Source: Ravibacter sp037191015 (lineage in GTDB: Bacteria; Bacteroidota; Bacteroidia; Cytophagales; Spirosomataceae). Taken from it: a DNA stretch of 64,000 nucleotides. The notes under the pieces are model-generated. The model searched no databases. It worked only from the letters and a program-made list of their open reading frames with translations, and was not told the origin of the DNA. The position numbers and the translations under genes are program-made. Where the stretch lies: the NCBI GenBank assembly GCA_037191015.1, contig JBBCKD010000031.1:248001-312000 (forward strand), given 5' to 3'. Of the stretch, positions 46,698 to 55,215 are shown piece by piece; the first letter of the stretch is position 1, and the number at the start of each line of letters is the position of its first letter.

Positions 46698-46973
46698 CAC
46701 TATTTGTTCAAATTTCCCAGTCCCGCTTTCCCGGGCCGGAAACATGACAATCCGTATAAAATTTTACATTCGATCAATATACCCGGTAAAAAAAATACCC
46801 GGCCACCGTTAACTGAAAGTTAATTTCAGGCTAACGCCATATCAACAAATCAAAAAATAGTTGAATTATCCGAATCGGCGGCTGAACTCCTACGTATTTC
46901 CATTTTAATATTTTACTTTTGCATCGGATTCTGTAAACGAGTTGTTTACCTAAGTAAAGCACAGAGTACTACT
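46698..46973. other. Divergent promoter region of gdh and the dksA-like gene
   Basis: The full gap between the two start codons is 338 bp (46636-46973). It holds the gdh -7 element and a -7 element for the dksA-like gene. The rest is AT-rich and shows no reading frame or strong repeat. Confidence 0.5.
46914..46922 (+). promoter_or_regulatory. -7 promoter element for the dksA-like gene
   Basis: TACTTTTGC contains TAnnTTTG in full and lies 51 bp before the ATG at 46974. The same nine bases form the -7 element of the heme-uptake operon at 51239. Confidence 0.55.
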
Positions 46974-47357
46974 ATGCAAGAAGATAGATTAAGATATTCG
47001 GAGGATGAGCTTAAGGAGTTTGAGAGTATTATCCTGGAGAAGTTGGAAGGCACGAAAAGTGAGCTCAACTATATCAAGGAGTCCCTGAGTAAGCGGAACG
47101 ATACCGGCACGGATAACACGGCCGGGACCAACAAATTGCTCGAGGACGGGGCTGACACCAGCGAGAGGGAAAATCTCAGCCAGCTTGCCGCCAGGCTCCA
47201 GAAGTATTCGCTGCAGTTGGAAAACGCCCTCATTAGAATTAAAAACGGCACTTACGGCATTTGTATTGATACCGGAAAGCTGATCCCGAAAGAGCGGTTG
47301 AGAGTGGTCCCCCATACCCAGCAGACCATAGAAGCAAAGCTCAAGCGGAAATCCTGA
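46974..47357 (+). CDS. TraR/DksA-family regulator with incomplete zinc finger
   Basis: This 127-residue protein has an N-terminal coiled coil (about residues 5-90) and a C-terminal globular end. The conserved DksA end reads IKNGTYGICIDTGKLIPKERLRVVPHTQ. Only one cysteine of the usual four-residue zinc site remains, so a zinc ion is unlikely to be bound there. DksA proteins reach into the RNA polymerase channel and adjust transcription with ppGpp. Bacteroidota often have this shortened form. A long AT-rich hairpin follows the stop. Confidence 0.85.
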   Translation: MQEDRLRYSEDELKEFESIILEKLEGTKSELNYIKESLSKRNDTGTDNTAGTNKLLEDGADTSERENLSQLAARLQKYSLQLENALIRIKNGTYGICIDTGKLIPKERLRVVPHTQQTIEAKLKRKS

Positions 47358-47361
47358 GAAG

Positions 47362-47432
47362 AAAGTTGAAAGTTGAAAATTGAGAGTTGAAAGTGAATAA
47401 CTTTCAATTTTCAACTTTCAACTTTCAACTTT
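47362..47432. terminator. 33-bp near-perfect inverted repeat of GTTGAAA units
   Basis: The arms at 47362-47394 and 47400-47432 pair at 30 of 33 positions around a 5-nt loop. Both are made of tandem AGTTGAA/GTTGAAA units. The element ends with TTTTT and lies between the convergent dksA-like and GHL10 genes, so it can act as a terminator for both. Such GTTGAAA hairpins are, from general knowledge, common dispersed repeats in Bacteroidota. Confidence 0.65.
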
Positions 47433-47442
47433 TTGAGCGCCC

Positions 47443-49053
47443 TTACTCTTCGTTGTCAAGGTTCTGAAGGCGTAGCTTTAAAGGACCGGCGGGGCGGCTT
47501 TCATTGTGGAGGCGGTCTACCGATGTCAGGAAATACTGGTAACGCACTCCCGGTTTTGCACTGGTATCTGTAATTGTATTCCCGTTATACGAAATCCCCA
47601 CAATCCTGGTAGGATCTGAATTCGAAGGTCTCTCATCCCCTCCAAACCTGTATAATACATAGTACCACGGAAGCTCCTGGTCCCGGGCCTTTGCCGGAGT
47701 ATCCCATTCTATTTCCAGTATATCCTGTTCATTGATGCTCGCTCTCAGGTTTTGAGGGATAAGGGGCGGAACATCATCTTTCCAAGGCATCGTCGGCACC
47801 AGCGCCGGATACTGGTAGAAACCGTTTCTCAATGAATCGGTGAGACCGTAAGTATTCCGCTTCAGCGACCTCGAACTGAAAAACGAGCTGCCGAGGGCTC
47901 CCTTTTCCCTCAGGAATCTCAATTGATTAGGCAGCTCTATCTTGCTGTCCCAGTTTTTGTCGGTGTCTTCCATCCCTACCCGGTAGGCGGCATGCCCTAT
48001 GTAGAGATGCTTTCCGAAGCTGTTATTTGTCCACCACTCTACCAGGTTCGCGTAAGGCACCCTCCTGAATCCGAACGAAAAATAAACCTGGGGCACTATG
48101 TAGTCAAGCCAGCCTTCCTTCAGCCATTTCCTGGCATCCGCATACAGGTGATCGTATGAGGTAAGCCCGCCGGACGTTTCCGAGCCCTCGGGAGTATCCC
48201 TCCGGTTACGCCACACCCCGAAAGGGCTGATCCCGAATTTAACTCTGGGATTTACTTTCTGTATGCCTTCATGCACTGCTTTGACCAACTGATCTACGTT
48301 GGCTCTCCGCCAATCTGCCTTATTAGGGTAGCCGCGCCCGTACTTACGGAAAGTCGCGTCGTCATTCAATACCTTACCTGCTACCTGGTACGGGTAAAAA
48401 TAATCGTCAAAATGAATCCCGTCCACGTCGTAGTTACTGACGACATTCACGACCAGCTCGACAATGAACGCCCGGACTTCGGGTATACCGAAATCAAACA
48501 GTTTATAGCCATCGTAATCCAGTACCCAATCGGGTTTCAGATAGCTGAGATTGTATTGGGATACGCTCGCAGAGGATTTATGCACCAGCCTGTTCAGGTT
48601 CAGCCACGCATGAAATTCCAGGCCCCTGGAATGGCTTTCCCCGATCATAAATTCCATAGGATCGTAAAAAGGCGACGGCTCCCTGCCCTGTCTGCCGGTC
48701 AGCCATTCGCTCCAGGGCTCGGCACTCTTCGCATAAAACGCATCGCCGGCCGCTCTTACCTGGACGAAGACCGCGTTAAGCCCTGTTCCTTTATGGAAAT
48801 CCAGGAGCGACCTGAATTCCTGCTTCTGCCTGTCGGGGTGGAGATTCTTCTGGCTGGGCCAGTCTATATTGTCAACCGTTGCGATCCAGACACCCCTGAA
48901 TTCCCGTTTGGGAAAAGATGAAGAAGGAGCCGGAACATCTTCAAACCTTGACCTGCCACTAAAAAGCAACACTAACAACGCAGGCAGAACTAAAGCGGGC
49001 AAGGCAGCCCTTAAAGACTTTTTTATATAATTACGGGGCGATTTAACAGGCAT
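47443..49053 (-). CDS. GHL10/DUF187 family glycoside hydrolase-like protein
   Basis: This 536-residue protein has a hydrophobic signal/anchor near residues 15-33. The core (about 48-375) is the GHL10 TIM-barrel with FRGVWIATVDNIDWPSQ, LNAVFVQVRAAGDAFYAKS, FHAWLNLNRLVHKS, VDGIHFDDYFYP and LDYIVPQVYFSFG. A C-terminal fibronectin-III-like domain (about 425-530) contains IEWDTPAKARDQELPWYYVL. Some family members act on peptidoglycan stems or related glycans. The substrate here is not shown by the sequence. A good -7 element lies upstream. Confidence 0.85.
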   Translation of the reverse strand: MPVKSPRNYIKKSLRAALPALVLPALLVLLFSGRSRFEDVPAPSSSFPKREFRGVWIATVDNIDWPSQKNLHPDRQKQEFRSLLDFHKGTGLNAVFVQVRAAGDAFYAKSAEPWSEWLTGRQGREPSPFYDPMEFMIGESHSRGLEFHAWLNLNRLVHKSSASVSQYNLSYLKPDWVLDYDGYKLFDFGIPEVRAFIVELVVNVVSNYDVDGIHFDDYFYPYQVAGKVLNDDATFRKYGRGYPNKADWRRANVDQLVKAVHEGIQKVNPRVKFGISPFGVWRNRRDTPEGSETSGGLTSYDHLYADARKWLKEGWLDYIVPQVYFSFGFRRVPYANLVEWWTNNSFGKHLYIGHAAYRVGMEDTDKNWDSKIELPNQLRFLREKGALGSSFFSSRSLKRNTYGLTDSLRNGFYQYPALVPTMPWKDDVPPLIPQNLRASINEQDILEIEWDTPAKARDQELPWYYVLYRFGGDERPSNSDPTRIVGISYNGNTITDTSAKPGVRYQYFLTSVDRLHNESRPAGPLKLRLQNLDNEE

Positions 49054-49121
49054 TTACTGAACATCCGGTATAATTGTTTTCAATTTAACCTCCTTATTTC
49101 ATCTATTCCTAATATTTGCAG

Positions 49122-49129
49122 CAAATTTA
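49122..49129 (-). promoter_or_regulatory. -7 promoter element for the GHL10 gene
   Basis: The minus strand reads TAAATTTG, a full match to TAnnTTTG, 69 bp before the start codon. An ATTG at 49147-49150 (minus strand) lies 17 bp upstream and could be the -33 element. Confidence 0.5.
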
Positions 49130-49263
49130 CCTTACGGTGTGAGCCGCAATTCTATCAAAACAGAAAATTGTAAAAAAAAATGTAGGTTTTTTGCTATTAT
49201 TACAAATAATGGTACCTTACTAACCCTTTTTTAAGACTAAAAAATTAACAAACGCTGAAAAAT

Positions 49264-51084
49264 TTGGAGCCTTTCGTAAAAACGCCTAAAGTACATGTAT
49301 TGTTCGAAGCTGCCTGGGAAGTATGCAACCAGGTTGGCGGTATATATACGGTTATTCGAACCAAGGTACCCTCGATGGTCGAAAAATGGGGAGAAAACTA
49401 TTTTCTGCTCGGTCCGTACTTTCAAAACAAGGCTGCATCCGAATTTGAACCTATTGCCGACTGGAATGATTCGCCGGCCGGAAAAGCCGCCAGGAAGCTG
49501 AAGGAGAGCGGCGTAGAAGTCCACTACGGCTACTGGCTCGTAACCGGTAAGCCAAGGGTCATACTTTTTGATTTTAACTCGCTACGTTCCCGGCTGGAAT
49601 CAATAAAGTTCAGGCTGTGGGAAGAGCACAGGATCTCGACGCTGAATTCTGAAGACCTCGTCAACCAGGTGCTCCTTTTCGGGGAATGTATGAGGGAGTA
49701 TCTCAGGATCTACTGCGCAGATAATCACAAAAAACAGGAGATTTCTACCCAGTTTCATGAATGGATGGCGAGCAGTTCCCTGCCCGACATGATGAAAAGC
49801 GAAACCCAGCTGGCATCCACTTTCACTACCCACGCCACGATGCTGGGAAGATACCTGGCGCAGAACGTGGACGGCTTTTACAATAAGCTCCCGTTTTTTG
49901 ACTGGGAGCTGGAAGCCAGGAATTATGGGATCGAGGCGCAGGCAGGTATTGAAAGACAAGCCGCGCAGAGCGCCCACGTGCTGACCACCGTAAGCGATGT
50001 GACCGCACGCGAATGCGAGGTTTTCCTGGGGCGGAAGCCTGACCTGGTCACCCCCAACGGGCTTAACGTCCAGCGCTTTCAGGCCGATCATGAATTTCAT
50101 AACCTCCACGTAAAGTACAAGGAACGGATTCATGAGTTTGTCATGGGGCATTTTTTCCAGAGCTATAGCTTCGATCTCGATAAATGCCTGTACTTTTTCA
50201 CCTCCGGCCGCTTTGAATTCAGCAATAAGGGTTATGACCTGACCCTCGAGGCAATGGCCCGTCTCAACTGGAAGATGGTCCAGGCCGGAATGGATACCAC
50301 GGTGGTATTGTTCATCGTCACCAAGCAGCCCTATCATTCCATCAATCCCGACGTTCTCCAGTCGAGGGCGATCCTTGAGGAAATTCACCAGACCTGCACC
50401 GCTATCGAAAAGCAGGTCGGCGAAAGACTGTTTCTCTCAGCCGCTTCCGGCGACGACATGCGCCTCCCGGATCTCAACCAGTTCGTAGACGAATACTGGC
50501 GCCTGAGGCTCAGAAGGACCATCCAAACCTGGAAGACCTCCCGGAAACCTGCTTTTGTCACCCACGATCTGATCAACCGGGATGCCATTGTCGAATATTG
50601 CGAAAAGGCAGGATTGACCAATAATGAGCAGGACCGCGTTAAAATAGTATACCACCCCGACTTTGTCACTTATACCAATCCGCTCTTCGGGCTGGATTAC
50701 GGACAGTTTGTGAGAGGCTGTCACCTGGGTGTTTTTCCTAGCTACTACGAACCCTGGGGATACACCCCGCTGGAGTGCGTCGTTCGGGGCGTGCCTACGG
50801 TTACCAGCGACTTGTCAGGGTTCGGCGACTACATCATGCAGATCATGCGGGATTACGAAAACAGGGGTATCTACGTGATCAACCGCAAATCACAGAACTT
50901 CTCCGAAGCGGCCGAACAGATGGCCAGCATCCTTTTCAGGTTTGTGAAGCTTACCCGCCGGGAACGGATCAGCCAGCGTAACCGTGTAGAAAATATTGCC
51001 GAGGTATTCGACTGGATGAGCCTGCGCTCCTACTATGATACCGCTCATGACCTGGCGCTGAAACGGAAAAAGCCGTCAGCCTGA
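49264..51084 (+). CDS. Glycogen synthase, GT3 (eukaryote-like) type
   Basis: This 606-residue protein begins with a TTG codon; no ATG lies upstream in frame, and homology begins at once with LFEAAWEVCNQVGGIYTVIR, the substrate-loop region of GT3 glycogen synthases. Later features are QFHEWMASSSLPDM, FTTHATMLGRYLA and near residue 490 the donor site SYYEPWGYTPLECVVRGVP. It adds glucose from a nucleotide sugar to glycogen. GT3 enzymes are the animal and fungal type and also occur in Bacteroidota, unlike the GT5 GlgA form. It stands alone, with a terminator following. Confidence 0.93.
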   Translation: MEPFVKTPKVHVLFEAAWEVCNQVGGIYTVIRTKVPSMVEKWGENYFLLGPYFQNKAASEFEPIADWNDSPAGKAARKLKESGVEVHYGYWLVTGKPRVILFDFNSLRSRLESIKFRLWEEHRISTLNSEDLVNQVLLFGECMREYLRIYCADNHKKQEISTQFHEWMASSSLPDMMKSETQLASTFTTHATMLGRYLAQNVDGFYNKLPFFDWELEARNYGIEAQAGIERQAAQSAHVLTTVSDVTARECEVFLGRKPDLVTPNGLNVQRFQADHEFHNLHVKYKERIHEFVMGHFFQSYSFDLDKCLYFFTSGRFEFSNKGYDLTLEAMARLNWKMVQAGMDTTVVLFIVTKQPYHSINPDVLQSRAILEEIHQTCTAIEKQVGERLFLSAASGDDMRLPDLNQFVDEYWRLRLRRTIQTWKTSRKPAFVTHDLINRDAIVEYCEKAGLTNNEQDRVKIVYHPDFVTYTNPLFGLDYGQFVRGCHLGVFPSYYEPWGYTPLECVVRGVPTVTSDLSGFGDYIMQIMRDYENRGIYVINRKSQNFSEAAEQMASILFRFVKLTRRERISQRNRVENIAEVFDWMSLRSYYDTAHDLALKRKKPSA

Positions 51085-51110
51085 TCCGGGCCTTACATCT
51101 GCCTACACCT

Positions 51111-51156
51111 GAGACCAGTATAAGGAATCCATCTTTATACTGGTCTCGGTCTTTTT
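51111..51156 (+). terminator. Intrinsic terminator of the glycogen synthase gene
   Basis: GAGACCAGTATA (51111-51122) pairs exactly with TATACTGGTCTC (51136-51147) around a 13-nt loop. GGTCTTTTT follows. It lies 27 bp after the stop codon. Confidence 0.8.
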
Positions 51157-51215
51157 ACAGCTAACTTTTCCCTACAGATCTTCTTCCGGCTTCAGGTCAT
51201 TTTTTAACAATTAAT

Positions 51216-51247
51216 TTTGACTAATTACAAATTAAATCTACTTTTGC
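51216..51247 (+). promoter_or_regulatory. Promoter of the heme-uptake operon
   Basis: A -33 TTTG (51216-51219) and a -7 TACTTTTG (51239-51246) are 19 bp apart, a full match to the Bacteroidota consensus. Arms GACTAATTA (51219-51227) and TAATTAGTC (51257-51265) flank the -7 element and may be a further control site. Confidence 0.7.
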
Positions 51248-51327
51248 AGACACTTATAATTAGTCTAAATTCATGTGGAAATCCGGCTCCCTACCTTGTT
51301 TTCACAGATGCTTGCAGTGTGTCAGAT

Positions 51328-51346
51328 GATAATGATCATCATTTGC
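51328..51346 (+). promoter_or_regulatory. Fur-box-like site before the heme receptor gene
   Basis: GATAATGATCATCATTTGC agrees with the classical 19-bp Fur box at 16 of 19 positions by direct comparison. It lies 7 bp before the ATG of the receptor gene, inside the untranslated leader. Iron-dependent repression is expected for heme uptake. Binding by a Bacteroidota Fur is not proven by the match. Confidence 0.55.
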
Positions 51347-51353
51347 TGTTACT

Positions 51354-53666
51354 ATGATTGAACACTATATAGCCAAACGGGCGTTCCTCATGGGCTTTAT
51401 ATGCCTGGCTGCCTCTCCGCTGGTTTCAGCGCAAACCGGTTCGGTCAGGGGAGCTATCCGTTTCCCGGATGGCGGTCCCGCGGCATTTGCCTCGGTCATC
51501 TGCCGGTCAGCCAACCAGCAGACCGTGGCCGACGACAGGGGCGAGTTTTCATTTAACAGCCTGCCTCCGGGTACGCACCGCTTCGCTTACAGGATGTTGG
51601 GTCATGAAAGCCCCGAAGATTCTGTCCTGGTGCAGGAAGGCCAGACCAGCTTTATAACCGGGTTGCTCGACTTAAAGGCCGGGGAGTTGGACGAAGTGGT
51701 GGTTACGGGGCAGTCTGAGCCGATGACCCTGAAAAATTCTGTTTACCAGGTACGTACGATCAGCTCCGAAAAGATCAGGCTCCGGGGCGCTACCAATATC
51801 CAGACCGTGCTCAATACCGAGCTTGGCATCAGGCTGTCTAACGATATGGCGCTCGGCACAACCGATGTGGAGCTTCTCGGGATGTCGGGACAACGGGTCA
51901 AAGTCCTCCTCGACGGGATCCCGCTCCTCGACAGGGGCGAGATCAGGGAAAGCATCGGCCAGATAGATATCAACACCATCGAACGGATAGAAATCGTCGA
52001 GGGGCCTATGTCCGTCATCTATGGCACCGATGCCCTGGCAGGCGTGATCAATATCATTACAAAGAAAGGCAGCGGCGGAAAAAGCCTGCACATTACCACA
52101 AGGATACAGGAGGAAACCGCCAACGACGAATATGCATTCCTGAAAGGCGGGGGCGTGCACAATGAAAACCTCAATATCACCTTCCGTAACAGTCCCTGGG
52201 AAGTTTCGGCCGGCGTAAGCAGGAACAACTTCGGCGGCTGGCAGGGAAATAGCACCGGCAGGGCCAGATCCTGGATGCCGAAAGATCAATTGCTGGCTAC
52301 CGCGTCCCTTGGTTACAGAAGCGACAGGCTGACCCTCTGGTACCGGTTCAACGGAACTGACGAAGACCTGCTCGCCCAGGGAAATGTCGTGCAGGAAGGC
52401 ACCCCTCCCGCCCCGACGGTTACTGACAAGAAATTCACGACCTGGCGCCTGTTTCACCAGGTACAGGCCGATTTTAAAGCCAATGACAAGCTGGCCGTCA
52501 ACCTTGCGGGGTCTTACACCGATTATTCGAGAAAGACTTTAACCACCAATACAAACCTCAACACCGGGCGCACCACGCTCAGCCTGGCAGACGGCAGCCA
52601 GGACAAAAGCAGCTTCGGCTCGGCATTTGGCCGTGCGATCGTCAATTACAGGCCGGGCCCCTCGTTGCTGGTAATAGGCGGGCTTGAATACAATTTCAAC
52701 GACGCTACCGGGGCGCGTATCGAAGGGTCGCCCGTTATCCATGATTATGCTGCTTTCCTGACACCGGAAATCAGGCTTATCAATGACAAAATCAACCTGC
52801 GCCCGGGCATCAGGTTCATTCACAACTCGGTATATGACGCGCCCCCCGCGATTCCGAGCATTAACGCCAAGCTGAAACTGTCTCCGAAGGCAGACCTGCG
52901 CGTAGCCTATGCCAAAGGGTTCAGAGCCCCTACCCTGCGCGAGCTCTACTTCTGGTTTTTCGATGCTTCCCATTCGATGAAAGGCAACCCGGATCTGAAA
53001 GCGGAATCGTCGCACAGCTACAACGCTTACCTGAACCTGACCCTGGCGCAATCAAAAGACCTGAGACTGGAGGCGATAGCCGGAGGTTTCTATAACTCAT
53101 TCCGCGACTTCATCGATCTGGCGACAGACCCCGGCGACCGGACCATTTACTCTTACTTCAATATTCACAAGTCTAAAACCACGGGTGGAAGCATCAATAC
53201 GAAGCTTTTCTGGAAATCATTCCAATCGACCGTAGGACTCCAATGGACGGGGGTCTATAACGAACTGCTTGCCGTTGAACCGGGATTGGACCTTCCCGAG
53301 CTGAACTGGACCCCGGAGCTGAACACGAATCTTATCTATAATTTCTCCTCTGCAGGCACCAGCTTAAACCTTAGCTACAAATACACCGGCGTCCGTCCGA
53401 GGTACCAGCTGACAGGAAACGATGCATCCGGCGGGGCTGTACTCACCCAAACCGAGTCTTTTCATATGGCCGACTTCAGCGTGAGCAAAATCTTCGGAAA
53501 AACCCTCACTGTAAATGCCGGGATAAGGAACCTGTTTAACGTAACCTCGCTCACCAACACCGCCCTTTCCAGCGGCACCGGACATAGTACCACCGGGCCG
53601 GTGCCTATGTCATACGGGCGGTCGTACTTCCTGGGAATTCAGTATAACCTGAATGTGCTTCAATAG
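51354..53666 (+). CDS. hmuR: TonB-dependent heme receptor, HmuR-like
   Basis: This 770-residue protein has a signal peptide (about 1-26), a carboxypeptidase-regulatory-like domain (about 30-108), the TonB-box region DEVVVTG and a plug (PMSVIYGTDALAGVINIITKK). In the barrel, FRAP (523-526) and NPDL (545-548) flank His540, the arrangement known for heme receptors (FRAP-His-NPNL). It has no STN domain, so it does not belong to the sigma/FecR signalling type. A HmuY gene follows after 52 bp, as in Porphyromonas. The gene symbol is by analogy. Confidence 0.82.
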   Translation: MIEHYIAKRAFLMGFICLAASPLVSAQTGSVRGAIRFPDGGPAAFASVICRSANQQTVADDRGEFSFNSLPPGTHRFAYRMLGHESPEDSVLVQEGQTSFITGLLDLKAGELDEVVVTGQSEPMTLKNSVYQVRTISSEKIRLRGATNIQTVLNTELGIRLSNDMALGTTDVELLGMSGQRVKVLLDGIPLLDRGEIRESIGQIDINTIERIEIVEGPMSVIYGTDALAGVINIITKKGSGGKSLHITTRIQEETANDEYAFLKGGGVHNENLNITFRNSPWEVSAGVSRNNFGGWQGNSTGRARSWMPKDQLLATASLGYRSDRLTLWYRFNGTDEDLLAQGNVVQEGTPPAPTVTDKKFTTWRLFHQVQADFKANDKLAVNLAGSYTDYSRKTLTTNTNLNTGRTTLSLADGSQDKSSFGSAFGRAIVNYRPGPSLLVIGGLEYNFNDATGARIEGSPVIHDYAAFLTPEIRLINDKINLRPGIRFIHNSVYDAPPAIPSINAKLKLSPKADLRVAYAKGFRAPTLRELYFWFFDASHSMKGNPDLKAESSHSYNAYLNLTLAQSKDLRLEAIAGGFYNSFRDFIDLATDPGDRTIYSYFNIHKSKTTGGSINTKLFWKSFQSTVGLQWTGVYNELLAVEPGLDLPELNWTPELNTNLIYNFSSAGTSLNLSYKYTGVRPRYQLTGNDASGGAVLTQTESFHMADFSVSKIFGKTLTVNAGIRNLFNVTSLTNTALSSGTGHSTTGPVPMSYGRSYFLGIQYNLNVLQ

Positions 53667-53718
53667 CAATCACTTTACAAATATTTAATAATCACCAATT
53701 TATCAATCTCATATTCTA

Positions 53719-55089
53719 ATGAAACACTTAATTGCAAAACTCTTTTTTGCGTGTTTGCTCGTAGGTTTTGTCAATGCCTGCAAAGAAGACGAGCCACCTT
53801 TGCCGGATAACCTCGTAGCGTTTGAAACAGATGCGGCAGGTTTAGAGGAGGACCAATCGGAAACAGAGCTGAATGTCATCCTGAGCCGGGCTGAAAGCGT
53901 GCCGGTAGAAGTTGTTCTAAAAGTGGCTGCGACAAAGGTTGCCTATGACCAGGAGTATACTACCACGCCTGCAGAAAGCAACGGTGAAATAAAACTCACC
54001 ATCCCCGCCGGCCAGACCTCGGGCAAAATCAAAGTAAGCAAAAAAGCAGGCGCCGTGCTGAACGGTGACGAAAAGCTCAATTTCAAAATAACTTCTGCAG
54101 GCTCCCCTGTGCTCCTGGGCACGAAAAGCGAGCTCAACCTGTCTTTCTCCGCCATTGTGTCTGAAACCGGCTCACTGATTGTATCGGGAGCGACTGACGA
54201 ATCTCCTTACTTTAACGGAGTGTACGTTGACCTGAGCGGTAATAAAATGACTGTAGTGCCCCGCAAGAGCTGGAACCTGGGCTTCTATACAGGCTCTGAA
54301 TTCAGGGTGATCATCAACCCGGGATACCAGGGAACGGCCAAGGCGATCGACAAGACGGATCTCGCCGCCGTTACATTGGCCGATACCGCCAATGTCGAGC
54401 TTACATTTGCTATCGGTGAAGGAAGTCCCACCCTGGTAGATGACTGGACAGGCGATATGACCAAGACCGCCATAGCCGAAGTATCGGCTACCGATGCTGA
54501 CAATAAGGTTCACCTGGTATCATTTGAAGACGGTAAGACTACAGACAAATGGTTTAAGGTAAAAGTAACCAGAAACAGCTCAGGCGGCTATAAGGTCCAG
54601 TATGCCAGGATAGGTGAAACTGCTATCAAAACGCTTGATATCCCTAAAGATCCGGAGTACAATTTCATATTTGCTTCTCTTGAGACCGACAAGATAGTTC
54701 CTGTGGAGCCGCGTAAAGGCAGCTGGGATTTTCAATGGTCATACAGCACCTATAATTCAGGGCTGAATACCCCCTACTGGTTCCAGGATTTCATCCTGAT
54801 CAACCATCTCGGAGGCGTTGAAGCTGCTGAAGTGATGATTTCCGAATCGGTAACCTTCGCCAATTTCAGCAAATCCGGCGTGACCGGCCTTAACTTCTCC
54901 AAAAACCGGGATGCCATAGGCTCGAAATGGCGTTCGGGCGGCGGTCCGACCTCCGGCCCTGCAGTCAGAGCAGACCGGTTCTACGTCATTAAGGACCCGG
55001 CCGGAAACTACTATAAAATACGGTTTACGTCGTTAGGTGCAAATGGGCAGAGGGGACGTCCGGAGTTCGAATATACGCTGCTCCAGTAG
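53719..55089 (+). CDS. hmuY: HmuY-family heme-binding lipoprotein with N-terminal extension
   Basis: This 456-residue protein has a lipoprotein signal with cysteine at residue 21 (FVNAC). Residues 30-150 form a Calx-beta-like domain (AGLEEDQSETELNVILSRAE, ITSAGSP). The HmuY domain follows at about 155-456, seen in VYVDLSGNKMTVVPRKSWNLG, WDFQWSYSTYN, WFQDFILINHLGG and the end YYKIRFTSLGANGQRGRPEFEY. HmuY takes heme from host or environmental proteins and passes it to HmuR. This one is about twice the size of the Porphyromonas protein because of the added domain. Confidence 0.85.
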   Translation: MKHLIAKLFFACLLVGFVNACKEDEPPLPDNLVAFETDAAGLEEDQSETELNVILSRAESVPVEVVLKVAATKVAYDQEYTTTPAESNGEIKLTIPAGQTSGKIKVSKKAGAVLNGDEKLNFKITSAGSPVLLGTKSELNLSFSAIVSETGSLIVSGATDESPYFNGVYVDLSGNKMTVVPRKSWNLGFYTGSEFRVIINPGYQGTAKAIDKTDLAAVTLADTANVELTFAIGEGSPTLVDDWTGDMTKTAIAEVSATDADNKVHLVSFEDGKTTDKWFKVKVTRNSSGGYKVQYARIGETAIKTLDIPKDPEYNFIFASLETDKIVPVEPRKGSWDFQWSYSTYNSGLNTPYWFQDFILINHLGGVEAAEVMISESVTFANFSKSGVTGLNFSKNRDAIGSKWRSGGGPTSGPAVRADRFYVIKDPAGNYYKIRFTSLGANGQRGRPEFEYTLLQ

Positions 55090-55111
55090 TAGCGGAACAT
55101 CCTTGGATAAA

Positions 55112-55159
55112 GAACAAAAAACGGGCGGCGGAACTGGTTCCGCCGCCCGTTTTTTGTTC
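55112..55159. terminator. Strong bidirectional-type terminator after hmuY
   Basis: Two 23-bp arms (55112-55134 and 55137-55159) are exact reverse complements. The stem is GC-rich (ACGGGCGGCGGAA) and ends with TTTTTTG. It lies 22 bp after the hmuY stop and has an A-run on the other side. Confidence 0.9.
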
Positions 55160-55187
55160 TCAAAGCTGTCAAATATCCATACATTTG
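55153..55187 (+). promoter_or_regulatory. Promoter of the EamA transporter gene
   Basis: TACATTTG (55180-55187) is a full -7 match. A TTTG at 55153-55156 lies 23 bp upstream, a little far for a -33 element, and overlaps the preceding terminator arm. Confidence 0.5.
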
Positions 55188-55215
55188 CCCCGTTGAATTC
55201 ATTAACGGGTTTTCA

